Below the pieces are notes generated by a model. The model searched no databases. It saw only the letters and a program-made list of their open reading frames with translations, and had not been told where the DNA came from. Shown one piece after another: positions 46,450-58,452 of a DNA stretch of 64,000 bases. The position numbers and the translations under genes are program-made. Source of the DNA: Lasiosphaeria ovina (Eukaryota; Ascomycota; Sordariomycetes; Sordariales; Lasiosphaeriaceae); assembly GCA_033439765.1 (NCBI GenBank), contig JAULSN010000002.1, forward strand, positions 868,001-932,000, read 5' to 3'. How positions within the stretch are numbered: the stretch's first letter is position 1; each line of letters opens with the position of its first letter.

Positions 46450-46743
46450 TCAATCATTGCGCGCTCCAAAAACACGGTGGTGACGTGTGCGTATTAGAGC
46501 AACTCCGCACAAGTCGTGGTCCTCCTCCAAGTCCTCAGATGTGTCCCCGTGCGGAGGTGTGTCGTCTTGCGACGGCGCGTCCTCCTGCAAAGATGTGTCG
46601 TCTTGCGACGGCGCGTCCTCCTGCAAAGGTGTGTCGTCTTGCAACGGCGCGTCCTCCTGCGAAGGTGTGTCGTCTTGCGACGGCGCGTCCTCCTGCGAAA
46701 GTGTGTCGTCTTGCGAAGGGGAGTCCTCGGCAGAAGCGTCGTC
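46450..46743 (-). other. In-frame repeat tail beyond the stop of the SGNH hydrolase
   Basis: Directly after the TAG of the hydrolase the same frame stays open for 97 more codons. It codes for about five copies of a 12-residue unit (QDDTPSQEDAPS), an acidic stretch (TSEDLEEDHD) and ends RTRHHRVFGARND. The residues just before and after the stop read GGS-stop-DDASAED. A Gln in place of the stop would restore the SQDD pattern of the repeat, so TAG probably came from CAG by one C-to-T change. Confidence 0.6.
46561..46728 (-). repeat. 36-bp minisatellite coding for a 12-residue repeat
   Basis: There are about 4.7 copies of a 36-base unit (plus strand GTCGTCTTGCGACGGCGCGT and on), with single-base changes between copies. 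The period is a multiple of three, so length changes keep the frame. Confidence 0.9.
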
Positions 46744-47607
46744 CTAAGACCCTCCATCGTCCGGAATGCTGATGGATGCAGCCTCTGGTCTCTGGAGAAG
46801 GCCCGCGTCGCTGGCCTCGAGCAGAGCGGCCAGCCAGATGTTGGCCATTTTCCTGTAGCCCACGTCGTTTGGATGTGTGTCGTCGGCCAGGTCACCTAGC
46901 TGGGGGCCCGTGTCTCCGCGCATGTTGACCAAGAGCAGCCTGCGACCTGCGGCCTGGAACTTTTGTGCTACGGACGTCAACTGCACGTTGATTGCCACGG
47001 CGTCCCTCTCCGCATTGCCGTTCCTATTGACAATGAGAGTGCTCAGAAAGATGACAGCCCGGGGGCTCCAGCCGTACAGGTCGTTGAGCATGGACTCCAT
47101 GCGCTCGCCGGCGGAGCTGACGTTCTTGTTTTGCAGGGCGTCGTTGGTGCCGGCGTTCACCAGGATGACGTTGGGCTTCCATTGGGGCACCGAAGTGGCC
47201 GCTTTTTGGTGCACCTGCTCGATGCGGAACCCCGGCCAGCCCTCGACGTCGTTATCCCTCATGCTGCCGTGTTGCCTGTTCCCGACCATGTTGACGGGGT
47301 TTCCGGCGCTCGTCAGCTGCGTTCGCACGGCGTCTCGGTATCCATTGCCGTCAGATGAAGCCTGTCCCCACGTGATGGATGCGCCGAGGGGCATGATGCG
47401 CAACGGGACCCCACCGCCGAGGGCTGCCAACGCCCGTGCTCCAAGGTTGAAGTGGTTGACGGCGACGCCATGGGACGACAGGGGCGCACTGAGGACTGCT
47501 AGCGTTGTCAGCTGACGGACGGGTGACGAAAACGGGGGACACTAGGCGTGCGGTAGTGGGTTGGTGTACTCACCTAGAAATAGAGCGTTGAGGGCCGAGA
47601 AAACCAT
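46744..47607 (-). CDS. Secreted SGNH/GDSL-type esterase
   Basis: Exon 1 is 47607-47574 and exon 2 is 47498-46744, with GTGAGT donor and GCTAG acceptor, phase 1. The product is 262 residues. The join produces a clean signal peptide (MVFSALNALFLAVLSAPLSS). Block I is PLGASITWG with the nucleophile Ser near 50 and block III is NAGTNDA. Block V is DDTHPNDVGYRKMANIW with the catalytic Asp and His near 216-219. The Gly of block II lies near VEGWPGFRIEQ. All catalytic positions are present. Family members remove acetyl groups from plant cell-wall polymers or split other esters outside the cell; the substrate is not visible. The frame continues past the TAG into a repeat-rich tail. Confidence 0.88.
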
Positions 47608-50539
47608 GATGGGCCAGGCGGAGGCGGGGTTGTGTAAGGTGTGTGGGAAGCAGCGCGCAGTGACTGCTGCGGATGTTGCTGCTGATGGTGATGCGTCGAC
47701 CAATGTCAAGTCATGTCTCAATACGGAGCGAGGGCATGCGGATTTATAGCTGGCCGAAGCTGGCCGACGACTGCAAGTGCCGGCCGACTCTTCCGTGAAG
47801 CAATATTCGGTATGCAAAGAACAAAAAGAAAAGAAGGGAGATGGCGCGCAATAACGCGAAATAAGACTGATATTCCGTGGCTGGGCTGTCGGACCGGGGC
47901 GAGATCAGGAGGGCGCGTTGCGTTCTAAGACGGGACGCCGTTGTCTGTCGCCCGTGTTGTTGCTCGCCTAACCTGCCGGGTGAATGCCACAATTTCCAGA
48001 GACAGCTAGGCGCCTTGCAGAAAGTGTGGCCTTATTTGGGGGTTATGTGTCCGCGTCGAGAGTTGGAAGGAGTGACCGACAGGCTAAAACGTCGCGTTGC
48101 GAGCGAGTGAGCGTGCTGCAAGGCGGACATGCAAGTAGCAGGAAGGTATCCGCACTCCGGATGCACCTCCCGCAAGCTAAGGTACCGGTAGTCGAAAGAA
48201 TGGAGAGATGATGTACGTAAACGAGAAGGAGCGAAGGTAAGGTAATATTTCACCAGCGGAGGCGGCGCTCCATGGCGCCACTTGCACCTCCCATGGTCCT
48301 GGGACGTTGCACTGTTTGGGATTGGGAAGTTTTGCCAAAGGAAAAAGAATGCCAGCTCGGTCTGACCTCAGCCTCGATTCTTTTCGGGCAACGCACGTGG
48401 GCACCAGGCACACCTTCAGCAGCTGAGACGACGACGCACAGTACTCTTTCTTTCTCGTGTCAGCGCTGGCGGCGTGGGACGGCCAGGGGGAGGGAGGGAG
48501 AAAACAAAGCTCGCACTAGACCCAGTGCGGGTTAGGTCCGATCCGATCTGTCCTGGTCGCCTGGATTCCTCGCCCTTGCCTCCTCACCCCTGACTGAGCA
48601 GGCGTGCGGCGGTGCCAGGCTGTAAATGTGTACTAATCATCTGCTAATTAGTACTCCTTTGTGAATTATATGATTATTCTACCTTTACTCCTTGTTGACA
48701 CTAGAATTTGACATCTGCACGATTTCTCACCTGCCGAAACAGACGGGCACAGCCGCATAGCATGCTGGTGGATAATGCCAGTCCGACAACTCGGGAATGC
48801 CAAGGCGGATTTTTTGTTTTTGGCTGGGGCTGGCACAAGTTCGTTGTTGGTCGGGGAAAAGCCAAGGTCAGCCAAGAGCTGCACTACTGTGGTAATTGTT
48901 ACACTAGAGTACAAAAGGTTGGGGTTCTTGAGCCCTGCATCTGCCGCGATCTTGTCAGGCCTAGACCGCCGTCGGCCTTTCGCTTTTCCTCGGATCTGGT
49001 TGGCCAATGGTTGCGACAGCACAAGGCCAAATGGTTAATTCCAGCCATTTGCAAAGCACGTTCTATGCTAGCAGTCTCAATTCGTGCATCTCGTGGGGGG
49101 TGCTCGGCCTAGCTCATAAAGCCGAAGGGCTTCCTGGGTCAGGGCCAAGACATTTCCTTCCCTTTTCGTTTCCATCTCAATTGTCCAAATGGTTGGCAAT
49201 TTTGCGGGGGAGATCCATTGCTCGCGAAATGACGCTGGGGTGACACTAAAGAGGCAGGGTCACTGGCCCGCTCTCTGGGAACTTGCATTGTTTGCACCAT
49301 CCGTGGCTGGGGTGCTCTCATCTTGGCTGTTGATCCATCCGATGGCTCCTCCGACCACTTTTGTCAACCGCCAGCCGTGTTAACCAACCAACCTACCGAC
49401 CTCGAAGGGACCATAAGGCCGAGTTGGAAGGGCCACAGGTCGTTTCGCACACTCACGCCTTGGGGGCGCAATGGGCAGAGTTCCATTGTTGGGCCGGAAA
49501 TCACCTTCCAGGCGCGGGCCAGGGCTCTGCACCCCCGGCACTTGGGTTGATCAGGCTCATTGGTGCAACGCCTCTGCTCGGTAGAAAAAGGGCAGAATGA
49601 CGAGAGCGGCGCGCACTGCATTAGTGGCACAGGTCGAACGGGTTCGGTGAAATGTGTGCGGGAGGGGATAGAAGCAAACAAAGGCATGACTGTTCGGAAT
49701 GCTTCGTACACATGTACAGGACGTGTGAGCAGAGTGATCCGCCATGATAATCGAGTGGGACAGGGCAAAGCCACCCCCCTAACGTGACCAAAAAGGCAAC
49801 TCAACCTGACTTACGAGATTCAAGATTAACCTGTGAGACTTTGGCCAGGGGTCGGGCGAGCAAGACGAAAAAGTCCGCGTAGAAGGATGGAAGATCCATC
49901 TCGGCCGCTCCGCTCCGTGTTTATTGCGTTGCTTCGTATCGCCTCAATACCGAAACAATTGTCAATCAAATTCGGAAGCAACTGGGTTGGGTGCAAGGTG
50001 CTGCTCCCCTTTTAGGTGGGTACAACGACAAACCAACGGGGAATGTGACTAGATTGTACAATCGGCATGACACCCTTGTTGAAGGGGAAAACAGGCCAGC
50101 GGACGAGGGAACGAAACATCAAATAATCTTAAACTCGCAGATGCAAGGTGCAAACGAGCTTCTTATTAACCTCAATCCTGAATCCAGTGCGGCAAAACAA
50201 CTTGGGAATAACTACGGAGTAAATAAGACCTCACCGGATGAGGGGAAGAGAAAGCGTCGGCGCGATCAAGGAACAAGGAAACGCTCTTCGAGTATTAACC
50301 TACCATTCTCTAAAGCACATTTTGGGATAAAAGGAGATGAATTCAGGCGAGGAGGCACTGGGGAAATGACAAGCGGGAAGTCTCAAGGCAGGGTTAGGGT
50401 TGCAGCCAGACGTTGGCGCAAGCGTTCGCAGGCGCAATCGCAGTCGCATCGCAAAAAAAAAAAAACAGTCGGTCATCACGACGCAAAAATGTCGTAAAAA
50501 ACAGCCTACAACCCAGCGATGCAGGCAAAAAGTATGAGA
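47608..50539. other. Long spacer without a supported gene
   Basis: About 2.9 kb has no gene-like frame. It contains the promoter of the hydrolase and an AT-rich patch near 48620-48680. A short telomere-like motif lies near 50390, 150 bases before the 3' end of the tRNA. Confidence 0.5.
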
Positions 50540-50631
50540 CTCGGATGCGGGGAGTCGAACCCCGGGCTGTTGAGGGAGCAGACACTGCTAAGCAGTGAGA
50601 GTCAACGATGTTACCGCTACACCACACCCGA
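50540..50631 (-). tRNA. tRNA-Glu (anticodon CTC) with intron
   Basis: The acceptor stem TCGGGTG pairs with CATCCGA over seven bases (one G-T), with discriminator G. The D arm is GTGTAGCGGTAACATC. The anticodon stem GTTGA pairs with TCAAC, and the loop reads CT-CTC-A. An intron of 21 bases (CTGCTTAGCAGTGTCTGCTC and one more C) follows position 37. The T arm is CGGGG-TTCGACT-CCCCG, a perfect stem. The mature length is 71 bases before CCA. CTC reads GAG codons for glutamate, and starting with T is usual for this isoacceptor. Confidence 0.9.
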
Positions 50632-51519
50632 TGAGTCGAGGTGGTTTCCGACGTGTTATTGTGGTTGGCGGTTGGGCTCTGCCCTTATCAAAGACCTAGG
50701 TCGAGGGCACGATGAAATCGGCGGGGGCTGCTTGCTGGAGTCAAGTGCTGGAGTCTAGACGGTGATGGTGGGGAGGGGAGGGGTAGCTAATTCCCACCAA
50801 CCAACCAACCAGCGGCCGCCGTCTGCTCTTTTGGAGGTTTTGTGTTCGGGCGGCGGGGGACACGAATGGACCTGCCGCAGCGGCCCCCCACAAAGCACGC
50901 CAATATCCCGCGTGCTCGGAAGCGGGCCTGGCCTGGGCTTCGTACTAGGTTGCCAAGTTGCCGGCGATCTGGGGCCACGATCTACACGTGGGCTCGCCAA
51001 GGCTTCTAAATCGTCGGCCTAACTAAGGTGCGATAGAACTAGTTGCAAGCAACTAGGGAGGTCAGGTGGGCGATTTAGAAGCCCCGATGGGAAAAGGCTA
51101 GCGGAATCTGCGGAGCTCAAATACCGTGCTACCGCGAGACTGAGAACATCCACCATTAGTGCGGAGAGAACGACGAACCCCTCTGCAAGCTCGACCGAAA
51201 AGGACTCACCGCCGGGGATGGCCTGTTTCGATGTTCTGGACGCTAGGAGATTGAGAGGGTTAGTTGCTAGCGCTACGTCGACGAAAAAGCAGAGTGGGAC
51301 CATTCTCGACGTTGGCAGGTGCTATGTTTGCCGGAGCTAATTTGTTGGTCTGCGGATTGTTGGTCTTGTAAATAGTGCGCGCATGCCATATGGCGTTGGT
51401 GCACGTTTTTCGCTAGCGTAAATGTACAAAACAACTGAAAGAAGGGTATCTCAAACGTAACACAAATGTAGTGACTTGAGAAAACAGCGCAGCCCAGCAA
51501 ATCAGGCACTTTGTTTCAT
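50632..51519. other. Spacer between tRNA and flippase gene
   Basis: No supported gene. A frame at 51303-51019 starts like a signal peptide but has no further support. Confidence 0.45.
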
Positions 51520-54500
51520 CTACGGTGCCCTTGGCCTCTCGAGCTCGCCGTCGTCCGCTTTTTCATCTTCGCCTTCGCCTTCGCCTTCGCCTTCGCCTTC
51601 GACTTCGTCTTCGTAGCCGAGTCTGCTCATCTTGTGCAGCGTCGCCTTAATCTCCGGGTCTCTCTCCATGGCTTGCCACAGCTCAACATCCCAATCCTCC
51701 AAGCTGGCAGCACCGTTCTCGCCGCCGGGCCACGTGGGAGTAGAAGACCGAGGACCGAACGCCTTCTTCCACGTGGACCATCGAACCCATTTCCACCCCC
51801 ACTTCCACAGACCCGAAACTATTAGACTTTGCTTGACGGACGTGTACGCCAGCTGAAGCGAAACCAATAGTCCTAGGACGGCGATGAGCGCTAACCACCA
51901 GATCGGGTCCCGGCCGAATGACGAAAAAAAGCCGCCGCGCACGGCATACGGCCAAACGCCCGGCGCGTAGACGGCAGCCAGAAAACATTGCCACAACCAC
52001 CAGCCGACCACGGTGATTCCGAACGATGCGAGGATGGTGCTTGGCTTGTAATGCGTATCGAGGATCCTGGTTTAAGTTTCCACTCTGATCAGCAAATTTG
52101 TAAACGTGCGGCGTACGAGGAGGCGATGACTTACAGGAGCTTGCAGTTGGTCCACATGATATTCACCGAGAAGATTAGGTTTCCGAGCGCAAACAGTCCT
52201 CCGTCACGCACGGGGCCCACGAAGCCGCCGTAAAAGGCCCAGCACAGAAACCAGACCAGCACTCCCTGAGCCACGGCACCCACCATCCAGGAGAGGTACA
52301 GTGGGATGTTCAACCCCCTGTTCCGCTGGCCAAAGACGTACAGCTCGGGAACGGCAAGCAGAGTCTCGGCGGCGAGGTCTTGTTCCCAAATCGCAGGTAC
52401 TATGACGCACAAGCTCGTGAACAGAGTATTGAGCGCCGTCAAGCTCCAGCTCTCGTACAGACTTGTACCTGTATAGCCATTGTAACGCTGGTAGAGCTCC
52501 GTGGGTAGGTAAAAGAACATCTCTTTCCAGAAGGTAGCGAGCACGAAGCGAGCTGTGCGTCCATAGCTCCATCGGCCGTGGACCAACAGTAGACGTGAGA
52601 GGAACCGGAACTGCGCAATGCTGTAGTCGGCTACACGTGCCGCCTGCAAGCCCTCTCGTCCCGAGATGCCCACTCCGACATCTGCCGTAGAGAGCATTGC
52701 CAAGTCATTGGCACCGTCACCGATGGCAAGAGTCAGCGGGCCGCGGGCCGAGGCCGAGGCCGAGCCTGAGCCTGATCCAGAGCGCGAGGGTTTGCGGATG
52801 GCCCGGACTAACAACGCCTTTTGCGCTGGCGAGGCGCGACAGCAGATGACTGAGTCGATTGTTGGGATGAGTTTGTGGAAGAGCTCCTTTGCGTTGGACA
52901 GCCCAGACTCTTCCTTCTCAAGAGCCGCAAGAGTGTGCCCATCTATGACGACAACAGTGTGGGTCGGAACAGGAGCTTCCATGTCTTCAATAACGCCCTG
53001 GATCTGCCCTTCGAGGTTTCCCTTTGTGACGTCTAGCACGAATATGTCGGACCCGGGCTGACAGATTCTAGCGGAGTTGGCAATGTTGAGGGCGGTCTCT
53101 CTGCGGTCGCCCGTGAGCATCCATATCTTCATGTTTGCGCGCCGCAGTCTGTCAATGGTTTCGGGCACCCCCTTCTGCAGCTTGTCTTCGATGGCAGACG
53201 CACCAACAAGTTCGAGGGACTGCTCAATAATCTCAGCGGCGGCTTCGATGCGAGCTTGTCGATCCACTAAGCTCGTCTCAGCATCATGATACAGCTCTTT
53301 CCAGACTTTGTACTCTTGGTTTGACAGGAATCTTTGTGCAAAGAGAAGTGTCCGAAGGCCTTCGGTAGAAAAGTCATCAATATGTTTGAAGCAGCGGGTG
53401 AATATGGTAGCGTCGTCGCTAATCGACGGGTCTTCCAAGAATGCAAACCGGTCCAGTACAGAGCGAAGAGGATTTGCCCTCGAGGGAGGCGCCGGCGCCC
53501 TGTCAGAGGGCACATCGAAGGAAACCGTTCGAAGGGGCAGGGATGGCCGAAGACGATCATCCGAAGGAGAAAGATACAGATTGCCAATCTCGAAAGATTT
53601 GCTTCGACTCGCAGCGGGTCGCATGCTACTTGGCCCGGCAATACTTATGCTAGGCCCTGGAGCGCCAATACTGCGTCGCGCTGCTGTGAAACTCGGTCGG
53701 CCACCGAAACTGTTACGCGGCTCGTGGGCCTCGCTCCTCCGCTGAAGTTCGCGCTCGGCCTCGAGACTTTTGCGCAGTTCATGGGACTTTTGCATAGCTA
53801 AAGGCGCCATCTTCAACCTTGGGAGAATGGTTGAGTCGGCGCCCTTTGTGAGAAGCCATATCTGGCCATCAGGGCAGCGGACAATAATTGTCATGCGCTT
53901 GCGTTTGCTGCTGAACTCTATGACGTCTAGGATTTCGTACGTCCGGTCCTCATACCCATCGTTACCATTCGAGACTCGGAGGGTGACAGCCTGAGAGGAG
54001 CGATGCGTCACTAAAAAGCCCAGTTCTTGAGCGGCTCTCACGAGGGCAAGCTCGTCGGGCGAGGCAGCTTGGAACTCAATTTTGCCGTCTTTGACTTCTG
54101 GCAGGCAAGTATGGCAAAGCGCCATGACCAGTATGTACTGGATTGCGCGTCTCGAAAAGGGCGAGTTTGGCCGCATCTGGATGTACTCGAGCAGATCTTT
54201 GCTGCCGAGATCCGGTTGAACGTGATCGGGTCGGCCGGTTGACCGCCAATTGGAAGACGAGCGTCGAAGAAGACCCAGACTGGATCGTTTGGTGGAGATG
54301 CGAATCATGGACTGGGGGTTGCTCAGAACAGTACTAAGCGCAGGGCCGTTTCTTTCGTGCTCTTGAGGTAAGTTGAGAACAACGGATTCCATCTCCGTTT
54401 GCGTGCTGGTATCACTCTCTTCAGTCGAGACAGTGGTATCGAGAATTTCTACATCGTGGAGCCACGCAGTTCCAGCAATACTCATCTTGCGGAACTTCAT

Positions 54501-56084
54501 GACATTCTCGGTCAATGTGCCAGTCTTGTCGGAGAAGATGTAGCCAATTTGCCCCAGGTTCTCGAGAATGGTATTGGTATTACACCTGGTGGGCGTGTCT
54601 GATGCCTCATCATACATCTCGATATCGGAGTTCAGCATGATCATCTGACCGAGTTTGACGATTTCCAAGCTGACGTATAGCGCCAGGGGGATGATGTTGT
54701 TGAACTGGATCGCGAAGCCCATAATGATCTGGTAAAAGGGGACGGCAAGGCCATCTAGGTACCAAGCAGAACGCTCGTAGTTATGCTGCCAGATCAGGTA
54801 CCCCATGGAGCATCCAACAGCAAGGCTGACAACCACGACGGCAAGACTAATAACAATCTTGTTTGTGATACGTTCGAGAGCAGGCTTCTTTGCGCTAGGG
54901 TGACGGTCGGCGTTTCTGCGGATCTTGCACTCCTCTCCCGTGTTGACCACAATCCCAATGGCTGTCTGTGTGTTCCTGACGGTACAACCTCTGTACACTA
55001 CCTCGTTGATGGTGAGCGGGAATGTCTTGCCCTCCACCGTCATGCGTCCGTCAAACCTATAAAGATCCGGATTTGGATCTTCGACGACGAATTCGGCATG
55101 GCATCTGGAGAGACCTTCGATCGAGTCGCAGTCACTGAGCCCTGCAGGGGGCCTCTTGGTCTTTAGATTTGTCTCCCCGTCGAGTGCCATAGTTTCGATA
55201 TAGGCTATGCCATCTTCGCCGGTGGCGTACAAGAGGACAATGTCGGCCGGGACGTCTTCATCTCTAGCGAGCTTGATAACGTTGCCCACCTTTAGGTCTC
55301 TCCATCTGGAACTACGCCAGCGGAATGCCGCACCGGCCTGCTTCTCGGGTCCTTGGACTGCCTCGACATCCCGCGCCTTGGGCGTCTTGAAGGGCCACCA
55401 TTGGTGGTAGTTCCGTGTTGTCTCGTCATGGCCATTTGTCCACTGGAGCACGGTTGCTGGCCTTGCATTCTCGACCTTATCGAGCCGGTGTCTCTTCCAG
55501 TCATCGTATCCCTCCTTGGCGATTGTGAGTAGGACGAAGAAGAGCAGCGGGAGGATAGTGGTGTAGCTCCCTGTGGTGCTGATGCCTGGGACCATCTGCG
55601 GGACACCGACACACAGGAAATAGAAATTGCCCAGACGGGAGAACTGGAAAAGGAGTTGTTTTGGGAAGAAGTTGTAGAGCGTGTAGCGAGAGGTGCGGAT
55701 CGTGTTTGAGATGAAGGCCTTTCCCCGCCGTTCGTCGACGAGGGGGCTCTCGGGATGCAGTCTCGGGGGGATGTGGCGTCCATCCCGGGAAGGGGGAAGA
55801 GCTTTCCGGCGTAGGACCAGCTCGACCAGGTATCGGTGGTACCACTGCAGTGCTGTAGCCTTGAAGCCACCACTTACACGTGCGCCGGCGCGTACAGGTA
55901 CAGGTCCGGCAGCGGTGAGTGGATTGGTGACTGGGCGAGGCCCTTTCTTCAGCGGGTCATTGTCAATTCTGTTGCCGCTGCTGCTGCCACTGCCGCTGCC
56001 ACGACCGCTGACGCTGAGGCTGACGCCGACGACGCTGCCGCTGACTCCGAGGCCGCGTCCGTCGCCATCGTTGAGCTCGCTCAT
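51520..56084 (-). CDS. P4-type ATPase, phospholipid flippase of the Dnf3 type
   Basis: Exon 1 is 56084-52135 and exon 2 is 52066-51520 (GTAAGT donor, ACCAG acceptor, phase 2), giving 1498 residues. P4-ATPases move phospholipids from the outer to the inner leaflet of Golgi, endosome or plasma membrane, with a Cdc50-type partner. Visible motifs are the N-terminal flippase signature (SRYTLYNFFPKQLLFQFSRL), the phosphorylation site near residue 518 (SDKTGTLTENVMKF), TGDRRETALNI and the hinge GDGANDLAML near 1121. The C-terminal membrane helices run into exon 2 (VVGWWLWQCFLAAVY and WLALIAVLGLLVSLQLAY). Overall length, the large insert in the nucleotide-binding domain (about residues 750-880, Ser/Arg-rich) and the segment AKEGYDDWKRHRLD suggest the Dnf3 branch; this is inferred. 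The protein starts with a Gly/Ser-rich run and ends with a Glu-Gly repeat. Confidence 0.93.
51575..51601 (-). repeat. 6-bp repeat coding for a Glu-Gly run in the flippase tail
   Basis: CTTCGC is repeated about five times on the plus strand, coding EGEGEGEGEGE near the C-terminus of the flippase. Confidence 0.8.
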
Positions 56085-57781
56085 CAGGTGCTTATGCTCG
56101 TGATGGGCTCGGACAAGCAGCACTCATGGTGTCGCGTGCCATCCAACCGTTTCCTCTCAAGCGGCGGCGCAAAGAGGGTGCCAGCTGCAAAAGTGTCCAA
56201 TCTTGACGTCAGGATTTCGCGGTTTCCGGCAGATCCGGGGATGGACATGCATGCCCTGCAGGTGGACCTCGGGCAACCACGTCCACACAGAGATTTGGTG
56301 TCAAAAACACGACCAGAGCGAGCGAAATCTCATATGATACAGTCCAAAAAAACCAGCACCGCAAACGGTCATCGAATTCAGCAGGACCCAGCGGGTAAAT
56401 AGGTGCAATGCCTTGCCTGGGCCGCTAAGGATGGGTTGGGACTCATGGCGAAAACCACGTGGGCGGGGCCAAGAACGGCAACCAGAACCCAAGTCCGAAA
56501 TCGTGCCAGGATCCTTGTGTTGTGTCGATCGTTGTCGTGGGTCGTGTCCAAACGGACCCACCGTGCAAATGCCACCTGGGACGTTGGCATGTCAGGGAAC
56601 CCAAATTGGAACCCCGGGTAGTCTGCACTTATTTCCATGCGCAGGAACTTTTGAGTTGTCCAAGTTTCGTGGCTGTAAACTGCGAGAAAAGAGTTGCAGA
56701 TTGAATGCAGGGATCAAGCCACACTCCATCGGCACAGCAGCAGTGACCCCACAGTAGTAGTGCCTCTGAGTCCTGAGTGTGGGGCGAGAACACCACTTTG
56801 TTCATGATGCCAGGGTTAGGGTTTAACGGTTGAATGCTGCAGAACCAATGGTTGAGGCTTTGAGCTTTGGCGCTGCCTTACAAAAAATAAGCAGACTCCT
56901 AATGACGGACTCACTCGAGATGCACCTAGGTTGATATGGCTGTCAGAGTCAATGCAAAGCACGACAATGACACGCTAGAATAACAAATCTAATCAATTCG
57001 TCGGCATCCCTTCGAGCCTACATCCCCCGGCAGCCTATGCTACTTATTGCCGCCTTACGCCCTCGCTCAAACAGATGCCTGCACTTTCAAGAGCACTTGC
57101 CAGCTGCGCTGCCTTGAAGGGGCTAAGACGGTGCCGTCCTGAATATCTTGCTAGGCCAGAAAACCACACTGATGCGTCCTAAAGTACGTCCGTCCAGCCA
57201 ACCCATCGGGCCGTCCGAGAAGAACCTCCAATTCTGGGAGTGTAGAGGCCGTGTCCGAATCATGCCAGCATCATGGTGACGGCGGTTATGTTGATTGCCA
57301 AGTAATTTTGAGTCGGGCAGCGGACTCAGATAATCACCAGTCGGGCAGATGTTTCACGAAAATGTCCAGGAGGCAGGTGAAGACGACGAGCGCCGTGATT
57401 GAGGTTGATTTCACGCGGAATAGACGTACTGCGACAGCGAAAGCTCGAATACAAATTCCGAAATTGGCTACAGAGGGCGAAGAAAAGGAGGAAAATAAGG
57501 CGTGAAAGGCACAACCAAGAACGATGGCAACCGCGGAGCCAATGGCTGGCGGTCCTCGGCGCCAGCAGCACAGTCGTGACCAAAACCAATAACCCGAACC
57601 CGTGAGGCCGACCGCGATCACTGGCGGAGGTAGGTGTTTTGTCGCTTAGAGTGAAGCGTTGGTGGTAATTAGGTTCGCATGTCAACCCTGCCGCTGTCAC
57701 GCTGATGGGGGAAACTCGCCTCGCAGAACCTCGGCATACTCAGGTTCCAGAAGACTCCGGGCGGAAAGCCATCTGGTTTAT
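56085..57781. other. Promoter and spacer upstream of the flippase gene
   Basis: No supported gene. A telomere-like motif (CAGGGTTAGGGTTTAA) lies near 56812, about 730 bases upstream of the flippase start. Such telobox motifs occur in some fungal promoters. Confidence 0.45.
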
Positions 57782-58148
57782 TTATTCTGCGGCGGCCCCA
57801 AGAGAGCTCGCCGTCGATTGCCCAGAGCAGAGCTCCTCGGTGCCGCGCGGCACGCGACCACCGTCCACGTAGAGGCCGATTAGAGCCTCAAAGTTGGCGC
57901 GCTTGTCCGGGAACGTGTTGGCTTCGATCTCGCGGCGCAGCGACTCGATTCTCGAGACCCTCTGTCGGTTCTCCAAGTCGGGTGGCGGGCCGAACGTGAT
58001 AGTGGTCACCAGGCCGTCTGGGCCCCTTTGGCCGTGAATAAGTGAGGGGCGGTGACCAATCGGAGATATGACTGGTAAACAAAACTGGATTCAGCACATA
58101 TCTAAGTTTCTAAGTTCCGTACGGAGTACCTAGCGCACGCCCAATCAT
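57782..58148 (-). CDS. Doubtful small gene of about 102 residues
   Basis: A minus-strand frame at 58071-57782 looks protein-like (GLVTTITFGPPPDLENRQRV, then RIESLRREIEANTFPDKRAN and FEALIGLYVDGGRVP). It has no ATG of its own before an in-frame TGA. A possible model joins a mini-exon 58148-58130 (MIGRAL) through a 58-base intron (GTACTC to CCAG, phase 1). The amphipathic helix and even composition argue for coding, but I recognise no family. It may instead be an exon of a decayed gene. It lies 300 bases downstream of the MFS gene on the same strand. Confidence 0.3.
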
Positions 58149-58452
58149 CGGATCATGGTCTAGTACAACACCCGCTCTGCTTTTCCCGCCAATGGGATGC
58201 CAACTGTCAGGGCAGACCAATTCCGGTACATGTCCGGTAAGCCTTTACTTAATAATACAGCACCACCACTCTGGCAGCTGAGCTCCGCTGAGCCGCCTTA
58301 CTAACTAAGCTCTCTACCAACTCTCACTTGAAACGACACAGGTTTATCCAAAACAAGGAAAGATAAAGAGTTTCAATCAAGAGAAGGCGCTGCGGTGTTG
58401 TTTATAGTCTTACCAACCTGCATATTTTGCCTCTTACAGCCAGCTTGCATGA

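Noticed and set aside
51019..51303. Minus-strand frame starting like a signal peptide
   Set aside because: Hydrophobic start only; no further domain, and the sequence contains intron-like signals without a partner exon.
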